A DNA stretch of 64,000 nt from Acetivibrio cellulolyticus CD2 (GTDB lineage: Bacteria; Bacillota; Clostridia; Acetivibrionales; Acetivibrionaceae): the NCBI RefSeq assembly GCF_000179595.2, contig NZ_JH556658.1, positions 43,861-107,860 of the forward strand. The letters run 5' to 3'. Both the position numbers and the translations under genes were made by a program. Shown piece after piece: positions 9,523 through 18,896 of this stretch; positions within the stretch are counted from its first letter, which is position 1, and every line of letters starts with the position of its first letter. The notes under the pieces were generated by a model. It was not told the DNA's origin, did no database searches, and saw nothing but the letters and a program-made list of their open reading frames with translations.

Positions 9523-10347
9523 ATGGCTAAAGTTAAAAATGAAGAGGTTTTAAAAGAGCCCAAAACGCAAGGAAGCGAAGATGAACCGAAAAAGGATAAA
9601 AAAAAGGGTGGTTTATTATTTGCTATACTTGCGTTGATTACTGCATTGGCTATTATGGTCGCTGTAGTAGGAGGGGCTTTTTATCTTATTATGCATAATA
9701 ATATTAACGGGTTGGCGGACAAGTATGGTGAAAATATAAAAAATGTACCTCTGTTAAATCGCGCGCTTCCAAGTCCTCCTAATCCTAATGACCCGGCAAA
9801 CTTTGATCAAAGCAAGCTTTTAAGCTTATACAAACAGTATAAAACACAAAATGAAAAGCTTACAAAGCAGTTGGAGGAACTAAAAAAACAGAATGAAGAA
9901 CTTATAAAATATAAAACGGGAGCGGATAAGCTGACTTCAGAAAATGAACAAATTAAGTCAGAAACAGAAAAAGAGAAGGCTCAATTGGAAGAATACAAAA
10001 AGCAAGTTGATGAGCTTGTGGCAAACGGTGATAAACAGGGATTTGCTGATTATTTTGTTAAGGTTAATAGTCAAACTGCCGAAAAAATATATAAGGAAGT
10101 AGTAGAAGAACAAAAGGTAGATGAAGGAGCAAAGCAATTCGCTCAGCTTTACGAAAAGATGGATACCAAATCTTGTGCCAAGATTTTTGAAGGGCTTGGT
10201 GAATCGAAGATAGACTTAATATCATATACACTTAAAACAATGAAAAAAGATATAGCAGCAGAAATATTAGCAACAATGAGTAAGGATTTTGCAACCAAAG
10301 TAACTGAAAAACTTGCAAAGGATTATGGAATCAAGCTTTCAAATTAA
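9523..10347 (+). CDS. MotE/YlxF-like flagellar operon membrane protein
   Basis: The 274 residues have a lysine-rich start, one membrane helix (about 30-56), a long coiled coil (about 100-170) and a C-terminal domain resembling the MgtE N-terminal fold (KQFAQLYEKMDTKSCAKIFEGLG onwards). This layout and position between fliJ and fliK match Bacillus YlxF and the MotE stator-chaperone family. ATG 9523 is preferred over the in-frame ATG at 9505 because AGGAG lies eight bases before it. Function is inferred from family and location. Confidence 0.8.
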   Translation: MAKVKNEEVLKEPKTQGSEDEPKKDKKKGGLLFAILALITALAIMVAVVGGAFYLIMHNNINGLADKYGENIKNVPLLNRALPSPPNPNDPANFDQSKLLSLYKQYKTQNEKLTKQLEELKKQNEELIKYKTGADKLTSENEQIKSETEKEKAQLEEYKKQVDELVANGDKQGFADYFVKVNSQTAEKIYKEVVEEQKVDEGAKQFAQLYEKMDTKSCAKIFEGLGESKIDLISYTLKTMKKDIAAEILATMSKDFATKVTEKLAKDYGIKLSN

Positions 10348-10391
10348 ATAAGTATAAGTTTCAATCTATCAAAAAAAGGAGGTGAAAAGTA

Positions 10392-12023
10392 ATGGTAACA
10401 AAGAGTTTTATTGTAGACTTTCTAGGCAAATCTGCAAGTCCTTTAACGGAAATCAAGAAGAAAGAGTCAATAAATTCAGCTTCTTATCCAAACTTTATTG
10501 ATACTCTAAACTCTACAGTCGAAAAGAATTTTGTAAGCAAAAGTGATCCAAGTGTTCAAAGAAATACTGGCATAAGTTCTGATAAAAAAATTGATAAAAG
10601 AAGTACCAAAGGAAATGAGGTAAATGCAAAAGCAGATGCATCGGAAAGTAACAGTAAAATAAAAAGTTATAAGGATGCAGTAAAAGAAAATGAACAGGTG
10701 TCAGCAAGAAAGGAAGTAAAAAGCTCTGATGGCAAGTCTGCTGATAATAATGAACATGTTGCGAAGAAGGGTGAGAAAAAAACTGAGACAGTTGAACAAA
10801 CAGTCATTGAAGAAAGTTTGGCACAGATACTGAATATTAGTGTTGAAGAACTTAAAAAAGTAATGAGTGCACTTAATATCAGTTCAGAAGAGTTGGTAGA
10901 TGAGTCAAAAACAGCTGAAATTGCGGGCAAGATATCAGACCTTTTTGGATTGAGCAGCGATCAAAAAGCAACCCTTATAAAAATAGCAGAATTTACTGTA
11001 AATGAATCAAAAAGCATGGTAAATGAAATGAAAACTCAAGATAACGAGCAGGTTAAAGATAGTAATAAGGAGGGTTGGGTTAAGCTTGAGGGCGTTGATG
11101 TTGAGGTGGTAGAGACTGATAAAAAAGTACAGCTTAATGATGTTGAGGCCTTGGGCAATAAGCTCAAAAAAGTTCTGAACGAACTGGAAAACAAGCTTCA
11201 AAACGAACCTGAAAAGCTTTTTGAGGGAATTTCAGATAAAGTTGAAGAGATTGCTGTAAATGATGTAACGTCAATAACAGCTAAAGGTACAACAGAAACC
11301 AAAACGGTTGAAGATGTAAACTTTACACCTTCAGAAGAGAAGAAGGATGATAAAGTCGCAAAAACTTCCGAAGAATCAGGTAAACCTCAAGAAAAGGAAG
11401 CAGATACATCAAGTGACCAGAAAGCAGAAAGAATCGAACTCAGAAAGGCTGAAACAGACAATACAATTGAGTTGAACACTGAAGATGCCAACAATACTCA
11501 ATTCGGTAATGTTTTGAACAATCAGCAAATAAAAACGAATGGAGCAAGCGAGGTATCCAAATTACAAAATGAAGTTGCTGTATCAAAGAAGGAAATAGTA
11601 AGCCAGATTGTCGAAAAGGCGAAAGTCATTTTGACTGATGAAAAGAGTGAAATGGTAATTGACTTAAAGCCGGATCATCTTGGGAAACTTTCACTTAAGG
11701 TTGTTACAGAAAGAGGTGCAGTAGTTGCAAAGTTTGTCGCCGAAAGCGAACAGGTTAAAGCAGCTATTGAATCAAATATGGACAATCTAAAGGAATCACT
11801 TACCAAACAGGGGTTCTCAATTCAGGGTTTCAGTGTATCGGTTGGTCAGGATTCAAAAAAAGGTTTTGCTGAAGGTTATGAGTTTTCAAAAAACAGTAAC
11901 AGAGCAGGTAAAGGTGAGAAGGTAGCTGCAACTGGAATGGTCGGGGTTTCCGCTATTGAGGAAAATCAGCAAAAACTGAACCCTTATATGTTAAACAACA
12001 GTAGTATTGACTTAACTGCGTAA
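10392..12023 (+). CDS. fliK: Flagellar hook-length control protein FliK
   Basis: Secreted molecular ruler that switches export from hook to filament subunits. The 543 residues are mostly Lys/Glu/Ser-rich and poorly ordered. The C-terminus holds the conserved hook-length domain (VIDLKPDHLGKLSLKVVTE, then ESNMDNLKESLTKQGF). An AAAGGAGGTG site precedes ATG 10392. The position between the YlxF-like gene and flgD agrees. Confidence 0.92.
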   Translation: MVTKSFIVDFLGKSASPLTEIKKKESINSASYPNFIDTLNSTVEKNFVSKSDPSVQRNTGISSDKKIDKRSTKGNEVNAKADASESNSKIKSYKDAVKENEQVSARKEVKSSDGKSADNNEHVAKKGEKKTETVEQTVIEESLAQILNISVEELKKVMSALNISSEELVDESKTAEIAGKISDLFGLSSDQKATLIKIAEFTVNESKSMVNEMKTQDNEQVKDSNKEGWVKLEGVDVEVVETDKKVQLNDVEALGNKLKKVLNELENKLQNEPEKLFEGISDKVEEIAVNDVTSITAKGTTETKTVEDVNFTPSEEKKDDKVAKTSEESGKPQEKEADTSSDQKAERIELRKAETDNTIELNTEDANNTQFGNVLNNQQIKTNGASEVSKLQNEVAVSKKEIVSQIVEKAKVILTDEKSEMVIDLKPDHLGKLSLKVVTERGAVVAKFVAESEQVKAAIESNMDNLKESLTKQGFSIQGFSVSVGQDSKKGFAEGYEFSKNSNRAGKGEKVAATGMVGVSAIEENQQKLNPYMLNNSSIDLTA

Positions 12024-12062
12024 GAGTGTAAAAGTATCCTAAAGAATGGAGGTTGAAGAATT

Positions 12063-12956
12063 TTGAGTGTAAGTTCAGTAAGTAATCAAAAGACAATTCA
12101 GCAAATAATTGATGATACTTCAGCTACAAAAGCTTCAGAACGAAATACAGGTGAGCTTGGAAAAGATGAATTTATAAATCTTTTAGTTACACAGCTCCAA
12201 TATCAGGATCCGCTTAACCCTCAGGATGATACACAATTTATCGCGCAAATGGCACAGTTCAGTGCGCTTGAACAGATGCAGAATTTGAATACCAGTTACT
12301 CTGCAACTCAAGCCTTCGGCATGATTGGAAAAACTGTTACTGCAAATCTTAAAGATGGTGATTCAAGTAAGACAAATACCATAACCGGCGAAGTTACCAG
12401 CGTTAAAATGCAGAGCGGTAAAGCTTACGTAATTGTAAACGGTAACGATATACCTGTTGAAAATGTGCAGGAGGTTAAGGACGGCAGTCAGCTTAATGTT
12501 ACAAATCTATCAGAGTATACAGGGCTTATTGGGTATGAATGCGGTGGCTATGTTTATGATTCGGATTCCGGATCAATTGTCGGAGTTAAAGGTGTTGTAA
12601 AAGAGATTAACAAAGGTGCATATGAAAACTATGCTGTAATGGATGGAGTAACTGTTAATGTAGCTGCTGTTGACAGCGGATCTGCTACTGTAAATTCCAA
12701 GTACAAAGAAGAATATCTTAAAAATAGTAAAGGCCAGGAAGTATCATTGATAATATCTGATGATTCAGGAAAACAGGCTTCCGTGAAAGCAGTTCTTAAT
12801 GATTACAGCGTGTCCTCTGATGGCAGAATAAAGGCAGTACTTGATGGTTTAAATGTTTCGGTTGACGGTATTACAAACATAAAGCCAGCAAAGACTGAAA
12901 GCGATGATACGAGCAGCAGTGAAACGCGAGATGCAGATAATAGCGAAACTGTATAG
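12063..12956 (+). CDS. flgD: Flagellar hook assembly (scaffold) protein FlgD
   Basis: Cap that guides polymerisation of FlgE. The N-terminal domain has the diagnostic LGKDEFINLLVTQLQYQDPL segment followed by FIAQMAQFSALEQMQNLN. The remainder contains beta-rich repeats, making it longer (297 residues) than the minimal family core. The start is TTG at 12063 with GGAGG about nine bases upstream. Confidence 0.94.
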   Translation: MSVSSVSNQKTIQQIIDDTSATKASERNTGELGKDEFINLLVTQLQYQDPLNPQDDTQFIAQMAQFSALEQMQNLNTSYSATQAFGMIGKTVTANLKDGDSSKTNTITGEVTSVKMQSGKAYVIVNGNDIPVENVQEVKDGSQLNVTNLSEYTGLIGYECGGYVYDSDSGSIVGVKGVVKEINKGAYENYAVMDGVTVNVAAVDSGSATVNSKYKEEYLKNSKGQEVSLIISDDSGKQASVKAVLNDYSVSSDGRIKAVLDGLNVSVDGITNIKPAKTESDDTSSSETRDADNSETV

Positions 12957-12973
12957 ATTAAGGCGGTGATGCT

Positions 12974-13366
12974 ATGATAATTAATAACAACATGTACAAT
13001 CACCTGAATAAAGTTTCGGGGGGCGGGCTCAACAATCCCACAGTCAATAAACCGAAAGAAAATGCTCAAAGTAGCTTTGATGAGATTTTAAAGGGAAAGA
13101 TAAATGAAACTTCGGATATCAAATTTTCAAAGCATGCTCAGATGAGACTTGAGACAAGAAATATCAAGATTTCCGATGCTCAAAAGCAGAAGATCTCAAA
13201 AGCTTTGGACAAAGCTGAGGAGAAGGGTGTAAAAGACTCTTTGGTAATGGTTGATGATATAGCCCTGGTAGTGAACGTAAAGAACAGGACAGTAATAACT
13301 GCAGTAAATAGTAATGAGCTTAAGGAAAATGTATTTACCAATATTGATGGTGCTGTATTTACTTAG
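12974..13366 (+). CDS. Flagellar operon protein (TIGR02530-type)
   Basis: A 130-residue protein of the small conserved family found between flgD and flgE in Bacillus and Clostridium. The diagnostic core is visible: IKFSKHAQMRLETRNI, a charged helix (about 65-85), then a strand-rich end with NRTVITAVN. The biochemical role is not established; a part in hook assembly or its control is inferred from its fixed genomic place. Confidence 0.85.
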   Translation: MIINNNMYNHLNKVSGGGLNNPTVNKPKENAQSSFDEILKGKINETSDIKFSKHAQMRLETRNIKISDAQKQKISKALDKAEEKGVKDSLVMVDDIALVVNVKNRTVITAVNSNELKENVFTNIDGAVFT

Positions 13367-13431
13367 TACTTTGTGGTTTGAGTAAACAAATTAAGTAAAC
13401 AAGCCGATATAAATAATGATAAAGCAGTTTT

Positions 13432-13499
13432 GTAGCCGGACCCTTTCGGGAGGCTACCTATTCCGGACTGACAGAAGGAATAGAGGGACTCAAAGGAGG
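13432..13499 (+). promoter_or_regulatory. flgE leader with GGA-bearing hairpins
   Basis: Three consecutive hairpins precede flgE. GTAGCC/GGCTAC (13432-13457) encloses a CCC-TTTC-GGG stem, TATTCC/GGAATA (13459-13482) has loop GGACTGACAGAA, and GAG-GGA-CTC lies at 13483-13491. The Shine-Dalgarno AAAGGAGG follows at once. CCGGAC occurs twice. GGA in hairpin loops next to the ribosome site is the known layout of CsrA targets such as Bacillus hag, so CsrA control is a reasonable inference. Confidence 0.5.
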
Positions 13500-13510
13500 T
13501 CGATAGATTT

Positions 13511-14830
13511 ATGATGAGATCAATGTTTTCAGGTGTTTCTGGTTTGCGTGCACACCAGACCAAGATGGACGTAATCGGTAACAACGTTGCCAACGTAAAT
13601 ACTGTTGCATACAAGTCTGGAAGAGTGACTTTCCAGGAAGTGTTCAGTCAAACTATAAAAGGCGCGGGTGCACCCGATACTGCTACAGGCCGCGGAGGAA
13701 CAAACCCGATGCAGGTAGGTTTGGGTATTGGTGTTAGCTCTGTTGATACAATTACAACGAGAGGTAGCTTGCAAAGAACCGACAATCCTACTGATTTGGC
13801 TATTGAAGGCGATGGTTTTTTCATTGTAAAGGGCGGAAGTGCTGATACATATCGTTTTACAAGAGCCGGCAATTTTGGCATTGATAAGACAGGAAACCTG
13901 GTAACAGGAAGCGGAATGAATGTTTACGGATGGCAGGCTTATACCAGAGAAACCGATGGAACATATAATTATGACACCGAAAATCCTATTGAGCCTATAA
14001 ACCTTTATTCGGATATTCCAAACAAAAATAAGAGAATGATAGCTGCAAAGGCTACTACTTCGTCTGTTTTTGCCGGTAACCTTGATGCTTCATACGAATC
14101 ATTAGGAAGCGGAGCTTCAGCAGGAAATGTACAGTTTAGTGTTCCAATGACGGTTTATGACTCTTTGGGTAATTCTTACAGTATAAATGTAGATTTGTGG
14201 AAAATATCCGTTGGCAGCAGCGGTAGTGAATGGAATTGGGCTATTGACACAGGTTCGGGATCAACAGCATCATCTGCCAGCGGAACAATTTCGTTTGACA
14301 GTGAAGGTCAGATAATAGCTTCAGGGACCTCCGTAAATCCTGCTATATCCATAATTCCGCCAGAAAGTGTAGGCTCAGAGCCGATAGATGTATTATTTGA
14401 TTTCTCAAAACTTACAATGTATTCCGCTGACAGTTCGGCAAAACCTACAAGTGTTGACGGTTATTCCACAGGAACGCTTGTAAGTTTTAGCATAGGTTCG
14501 GATGGAATAATAACGGGTATATACAGCAATGGACAGCAGCAGCCTTTAGGATTAATTGCACTGGCAAGTTTTGAAAACCCTGCAGGTCTCCAGAAGTCAG
14601 GTAATAATATGTTTATACCTACAACGAACTCAGGCGATTTCAAGAAAGGTGTAAAGGCAGGGTCTGAAGGAGTTGGAACCTTAAATCCAGGTACACTTGA
14701 AATGTCAAATGTTGACCTATCTACTGAATTTACTGATATGATAGTGACCCAGAGAGGTTTCCAGGCAAATAGCAGAATAATTACAACATCTGATGAAATG
14801 CTGCAGGAATTGGTTAACTTAAAGAGATAA
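13511..14830 (+). CDS. flgE: Flagellar hook protein FlgE
   Basis: Main subunit of the flexible hook. The N-terminus carries the rod/hook signature (MFSGVSGLRAHQTKMDVIGN then NVANVNTVAYKSGR). The middle is a Ser/Gly-rich beta region. The C-terminus ends in the conserved VDLSTEFTDMIVTQRGFQAN helix and MLQELVNLKR. The 439 residues fit. The start is the first of two adjacent ATG codons behind AAAGGAGG. Confidence 0.94.
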   Translation: MMRSMFSGVSGLRAHQTKMDVIGNNVANVNTVAYKSGRVTFQEVFSQTIKGAGAPDTATGRGGTNPMQVGLGIGVSSVDTITTRGSLQRTDNPTDLAIEGDGFFIVKGGSADTYRFTRAGNFGIDKTGNLVTGSGMNVYGWQAYTRETDGTYNYDTENPIEPINLYSDIPNKNKRMIAAKATTSSVFAGNLDASYESLGSGASAGNVQFSVPMTVYDSLGNSYSINVDLWKISVGSSGSEWNWAIDTGSGSTASSASGTISFDSEGQIIASGTSVNPAISIIPPESVGSEPIDVLFDFSKLTMYSADSSAKPTSVDGYSTGTLVSFSIGSDGIITGIYSNGQQQPLGLIALASFENPAGLQKSGNNMFIPTTNSGDFKKGVKAGSEGVGTLNPGTLEMSNVDLSTEFTDMIVTQRGFQANSRIITTSDEMLQELVNLKR

Positions 14831-15176
14831 TTAAGGAATAGTGCCCCGCAACGTAATTTTTTCTAAGTTATGTGCGGAGCACAAAAAGAGGAAGTTCATT
14901 TTTTCATTATGTGTGATTATTAAATTAGTAACATAAAAAAGTAAAGCGTATAAATTATGTGTTATTCTAAAAAGTTTGTTTCCATAAACAAACTTTTTAG
15001 AATATTTGTAATTGGCAAATATTTTTAAAAGAAATTCTAATAATTTTAGAGGAATATCCGGGACCTATGAAGAATAAGTAGTAAATCAACACCGATTTAT
15101 AATAAATTTCAACAAAAAAACTTATATTTTTGCAAAAAAAATAAATTTTCTATTGAGTTTTTGAGGTAAAAATATT
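14831..15176 (+). other. Gap between flgE and flbD with two hairpins
   Basis: No gene seen. GTGC-CCGCA pairs with TGCGG-GCAC at 14841-14882. A very stable hairpin with 19-base arms lies at 14963-15004 (TATTCTAAAAAG... around a CCAT loop). Neither has a good T-run, so they may be RNA-stability or processing elements that separate the hook part of the cluster from the flbD-fliL part. Confidence 0.5.
14963..15004. terminator. Long perfect hairpin downstream of flgE
   Basis: Arms of 19 bases are exact reverse complements around a CCAT loop. The A-rich left arm and T-rich right arm allow it to act as a terminator or RNA-end stabiliser in both directions, although no extra T-run follows. Confidence 0.55.
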
Positions 15177-15377
15177 ATGATTGTATTGACTAAATTAAAT
15201 GGATCAAAATTTGTCCTAAATAGTGAACTGATTGAAAGTCTTGAAGGAACACCAGATACTGTTATTTCTACAACGACCGGCAAAAAGATTGTAGTTGCGG
15301 AAAATGTTGAAGAAGTAGTCGAAAAAGTAATACAATATAAAAGGAAAATATTCTGTAATTTATTATCTAATAATTAA
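15177..15377 (+). CDS. flbD: Flagellar protein FlbD (SwrD family)
   Basis: A 66-residue protein with the family pattern MIVLTKLNGSKFVLNSELIE, then a strand/turn ending in TGKKIVVAENVEEVVEKVIQYK. In Bacillus the homologue SwrD raises motor torque. ATG 15177 follows GAGGT. In many clostridia motA and motB come next; here fliL follows directly. Confidence 0.9.
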   Translation: MIVLTKLNGSKFVLNSELIESLEGTPDTVISTTTGKKIVVAENVEEVVEKVIQYKRKIFCNLLSNN

Positions 15378-15567
15378 CTGATCTTATGGGAGTTCAATAA
15401 AAAAATTGGTTTAATATGTATTGTTACTTACGAGCATTAATAAGGGATATTTTTTAAGATATTCTTATCAAGAAGACCATTGATTTAACCTGCTGTTTAT
15501 TTAAGTTTCAAAGTTATATAGCTGTGCCCGATTGTATAGTTTTTCTAAGGATAAAGGGGGCATAAAG

Positions 15568-16077
15568 TTGGAGGGTAAAAGTAGTGGTTTTTTCGTTCTT
15601 ATCGGTATAGTAGCATTTCTTTCATTAGCTCTTGTGTTATTGGCAGGATATGTGTTTTTTGTGCGCGGAAGCGATGGTGATAAGGCTGCAGAACCGGAAA
15701 AGAAAATAACGGTTCCAAAAGATGATGAATTATCCTTGCATCAAATGTTTGATAAAAACATTGCCTTTAATTTGAAGAGCAGTGAAAAAGATACCAGTAT
15801 TCATATCATTTTAGTTAATCTACAAGTGCAGTATTATACTAAGTTGGATGGTATTGAGAGTACAACGGTGAAGATTGAATCTAATAAGAGCAAGCTTTCG
15901 GAAATGGTAGGTACATATTTCCAGGGTTTGACTATTGATGATGTCAAAAAAACAGATGCTAAAGAAAAGGCAAGAGCTGATCTTAAGAAAATGATGAATG
16001 ATTATTTACTTCAAAATGAAACAATTAATGGTGAACTTGTTTACAGCATTATATTTGAATATTGGTTCTATCAGTAG
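15568..16077 (+). CDS. fliL: Flagellar basal body-associated protein FliL
   Basis: Single-pass membrane protein that surrounds and supports the stator. It has an N-terminal membrane helix (about 8-30) and the FliL domain (LSLHQMFDKNIAFNLKSSEK and onwards). I chose TTG 15568 because AAAGGGGG lies just upstream; the frame extends to 15532 without a ribosome site. The 169 residues match the family. Confidence 0.88.
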   Translation: MEGKSSGFFVLIGIVAFLSLALVLLAGYVFFVRGSDGDKAAEPEKKITVPKDDELSLHQMFDKNIAFNLKSSEKDTSIHIILVNLQVQYYTKLDGIESTTVKIESNKSKLSEMVGTYFQGLTIDDVKKTDAKEKARADLKKMMNDYLLQNETINGELVYSIIFEYWFYQ

Positions 16078-16090
16078 GAGGTGGTTATAA

Positions 16091-17080
16091 ATGGGTGATA
16101 TTCTATCACAAAATGAAATAGACGAGCTGCTCAAAGCCCTGAATACTGGAGAAATTGATGTCCAGCATATGACCACAACACCCGAAGAGAAGAAGATAAG
16201 AAATCACGATTTTAGAAGGCCGAGCAAGTTTGCCAAGGACCATATGAAAACGCTCAATATCATACATGATAACTATGCAAGACTGCTGACAAACTTTTTA
16301 TCAGGTTATTTAAGGACACTTGTGCAGGTTGCAGTTATTTCAGTTGAAGCGATAGCATATTATGAATTCAATAATTCAATATCAAATCCGGCAGTACTTG
16401 CTATTGTTGATTTTTCTCCCTTATCGGGATCGATTATTTTTGAGATGGCTCCTCCCATTGCGTATGCATTAATTGATAGGATACTTGGTGGTAAGGGTTC
16501 TCCAATGGAAAAGATTAGAGAATTTACTGAGGTTGAACTTGCCATTATTGAAAGAATTATTATTCAAGTTCTAAACCTTATGAGGGAGCCATGGGAAAAT
16601 GTTATTGCGATAAGACCAAGGCTTGAAAAAATTGAGACTAATGCACAATTTGCCCAGATAATATCTGCAAACGAAATGGTAGCATTAATAACTTTAGGTG
16701 CAAAAATAGGCGATGTTGAGGGAATGATTAATATCTGCATACCGCATATGGTGGTTGAACCGATAGTATCAAAACTTAGTACAAAGTTCTGGTTCTCTAA
16801 TAGTGAGAAAGAGAAAACAAATGAAAGCAAGGATACTATTGAGCTTAAAATTGAAAATACCAAGGTACCAGTCAGAGCAGTTTTAGGAAGGTCAACAATT
16901 CTGGTAAATGACTTTTTGGAGTTGCAGCCAGGGGATGTAATACCTTTAGATTCCAGTGTTAGTGGAAATCTTGAAATTTTGGTTGGTGACCTTTTAAAGT
17001 TTTATGGCACTCCTGGAGTAAAGAAGAACAGGGTTGCAATAAAGGTTAATGAAGTTGTAAGAGGAGAGGAGGAAGAGTAG
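16091..17080 (+). CDS. fliM: Flagellar motor switch protein FliM
   Basis: C-ring subunit that binds phospho-CheY through its N-terminal peptide LSQNEIDELLKAL (residues 5-17). The middle domain is CheC-like, with the GGKGSP segment, and the C-terminus has the SpoA/FliN-like domain (VRAVLGRSTILVNDFLELQPGDVI). AGGAGGTG precedes ATG 16091. One base separates it from fliY. Confidence 0.96.
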   Translation: MGDILSQNEIDELLKALNTGEIDVQHMTTTPEEKKIRNHDFRRPSKFAKDHMKTLNIIHDNYARLLTNFLSGYLRTLVQVAVISVEAIAYYEFNNSISNPAVLAIVDFSPLSGSIIFEMAPPIAYALIDRILGGKGSPMEKIREFTEVELAIIERIIIQVLNLMREPWENVIAIRPRLEKIETNAQFAQIISANEMVALITLGAKIGDVEGMINICIPHMVVEPIVSKLSTKFWFSNSEKEKTNESKDTIELKIENTKVPVRAVLGRSTILVNDFLELQPGDVIPLDSSVSGNLEILVGDLLKFYGTPGVKKNRVAIKVNEVVRGEEEE

Positions 17081-17081
17081 C

Positions 17082-18314
17082 ATGGGTGACATGTTATCGC
17101 AGGCTGAAATTGATGCTTTGCTAAATGGAGGATCAATTCCTGATAGCGGTAGTAATGCCAGTGCTAACGACGGCGAGTCTGAACTTTCAAGTCAGGAAGT
17201 TGATGCACTAGGCGAAGTAGGCAATATTAGCATGGGTACATCAGCTACTACGCTTTATGCCCTTTTAGGACACAAAGTACTGATTACTACTCCTCAGGTT
17301 ACTGTATGTTCATGGGAAGAGTTATCAGAACATTACAGAACAAATTATGTTGCTGTAAAAATTGAGTATACTGAGGGACTTAATGGTGCAAATCTTCTAG
17401 TTCTAAAGGAAAATGATGCAAAAGTAATTACCGACCTTATGATGGGTGGTGATGGAAGCAATATTTCAGGAGAACTTACAGATCTTCACTTAAGTGCGAT
17501 TGGCGAGGCTATGAACCAGATGATTGGTTCAGCGGCAACATCAATGTCATCAATGTTTGATAAAAGAGTGGATATATCTCCTCCAAGAGCTTTTTGTATG
17601 ACATTTGATAACCAGCAGGAAGATGTTTTTCAACCAGAGGATAGGTTAGTCAAAATTGCATTCAAGATGGTAATCGGGGAGTTGGTAGATAGTGAGATAA
17701 TGCAGTTGATACCTTTAAAATTTGCCAAATCTCTTGTTGATAACCTTATAAATGCAAATTCAGAAGCTGTTGCGCCACCGCAGAATAATAACAGCAGTGC
17801 ATCTTCTGTTAAAAATACACCACAGGTACAACCGCCGCCTCAGCAGCCACAACAGCAGTATACGGAGCAATATCCTCAGCAACAGCAGTATCCACAGCAA
17901 CAATACCAACAGCAGTATCCACCACAGCAATATCCTCCAATGCAGCAGGGGATGGGACAGCCGTTTTATGGACAGGCTCCGCAGGAGCAGGGGAGGTTCA
18001 GAGAACCCATTAATGTTCAGCCGGCACAGTTCCAAGCATTTGATGATGGCATGATATCTTTTGAACGAAAGAATATTGGACTTATAATGGATGTGCCATT
18101 GCAGGTCACGGTAGAATTAGGGAGAACCAACAGGCTTATTAAGGATATTTTGGAATTTGGACCAGGTTCTATAATCGAGTTGGATAAACTGGCAGGTGAG
18201 CCCGTAGATATCCTTGTAAACGGTAAAGTGATAGCAAAAGGGGAAGTTGTTGTAATTGATGAAAGTTTTGGTGTAAGAATTACCGATATTATACATCCTT
18301 CAAAGAGGCTTTAG
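17082..18314 (+). CDS. fliY: Flagellar motor switch phosphatase FliY
   Basis: Combines a FliM-like N-terminal CheY-binding peptide (LSQAEIDALLNGG), a CheC/CheX-type phosphatase region (LGEVGNISMGTSATTLYAL; second half around LSAIGEAMNQMIGSAATSM) and a C-terminal FliN domain. It removes phosphate from CheY-P at the switch. Residues about 225-310 form a linker very rich in Gln, Pro and Tyr. FliY instead of plain FliN is typical of Bacillus and Clostridium. Confidence 0.94.
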   Translation: MGDMLSQAEIDALLNGGSIPDSGSNASANDGESELSSQEVDALGEVGNISMGTSATTLYALLGHKVLITTPQVTVCSWEELSEHYRTNYVAVKIEYTEGLNGANLLVLKENDAKVITDLMMGGDGSNISGELTDLHLSAIGEAMNQMIGSAATSMSSMFDKRVDISPPRAFCMTFDNQQEDVFQPEDRLVKIAFKMVIGELVDSEIMQLIPLKFAKSLVDNLINANSEAVAPPQNNNSSASSVKNTPQVQPPPQQPQQQYTEQYPQQQQYPQQQYQQQYPPQQYPPMQQGMGQPFYGQAPQEQGRFREPINVQPAQFQAFDDGMISFERKNIGLIMDVPLQVTVELGRTNRLIKDILEFGPGSIIELDKLAGEPVDILVNGKVIAKGEVVVIDESFGVRITDIIHPSKRL

Positions 18315-18317
18315 GAA

Positions 18318-18339
18318 TGCCGAAAAGAAAACTTCGGCA
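18318..18339. repeat. Hairpin downstream of fliY
   Basis: TGCCGAA and TTCGGCA flank an eight-base A-rich loop. No T-run follows, so it is more likely an RNA processing or stability element than a terminator. cheY starts 140 bases further on with its own GGAGAGGG site. Confidence 0.4.
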
Positions 18340-18480
18340 AGAACTTCAGTGCCTCATATCTATTGGTTGGGTGAGTACTTATTGAAATAGCAATCAAAAA
18401 TTTCAAAATACATTTAGGCATTTTGTTTACAATACCATCCGGAAGTAGTAAAGACTATAATTTAAGGAGAGGGATATATA

Positions 18481-18843
18481 ATGAGTAAAAAAATTCTAAT
18501 TGTTGACGACGCAGCGTTTATGAGAATGATGATTAAGGATATCCTTACAAAAAACGGTTATGAAGTTGCTGGTGAGGCTGAAAATGGAGCACGTGCTATC
18601 GATAAGTTTAAGGAGTTAACTCCAGACTTGGTAATAATGGACATAACTATGCCGGAAGTAGACGGAATAGCAGCTGTTAGAGAAATAAAAAAGATCAATT
18701 CTGATTCGAAGATAATAATGTGTTCCGCAATGGGGCAGCAGGCAATGGTAATTGAGTCTATCCAGGCGGGTGCAAGGGATTTTATTGTAAAGCCATTCCA
18801 GGCAGAAAGAGTTGTAGAAGCAGTTAAGAAAGTATTGGGTTAA
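18481..18843 (+). CDS. cheY: Chemotaxis response regulator CheY
   Basis: Single receiver domain (120 residues) that carries the chemotaxis signal from CheA to the switch. The acidic pair is D9-D10, the phosphorylation site is D54 in LVIMDITMPEVDG, the conserved Ser/Thr is in IIMCSAMGQ, and the conserved Lys is in FIVKPF. There is no output domain. Location inside the flagellar cluster supports CheY over other receivers. Confidence 0.95.
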   Translation: MSKKILIVDDAAFMRMMIKDILTKNGYEVAGEAENGARAIDKFKELTPDLVIMDITMPEVDGIAAVREIKKINSDSKIIMCSAMGQQAMVIESIQAGARDFIVKPFQAERVVEAVKKVLG

Positions 18844-18896
18844 TACCTGTAACGTAAACAAAACTATAGCTGTTAAAGCTGGACAAGGAGTATCAA

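Noticed and set aside
13380..13510. c-di-GMP (GEMM) riboswitch before flgE
   Set aside because: The conserved GEMM core sequences are absent; the hairpins fit GGA-loop protein targets better.
17760..18054. Alternative frames through the Gln/Pro-rich part of fliY
   Set aside because: They are by-products of CAG/CCA repeats in the linker; the fliY frame is continuous and conserved on both sides.
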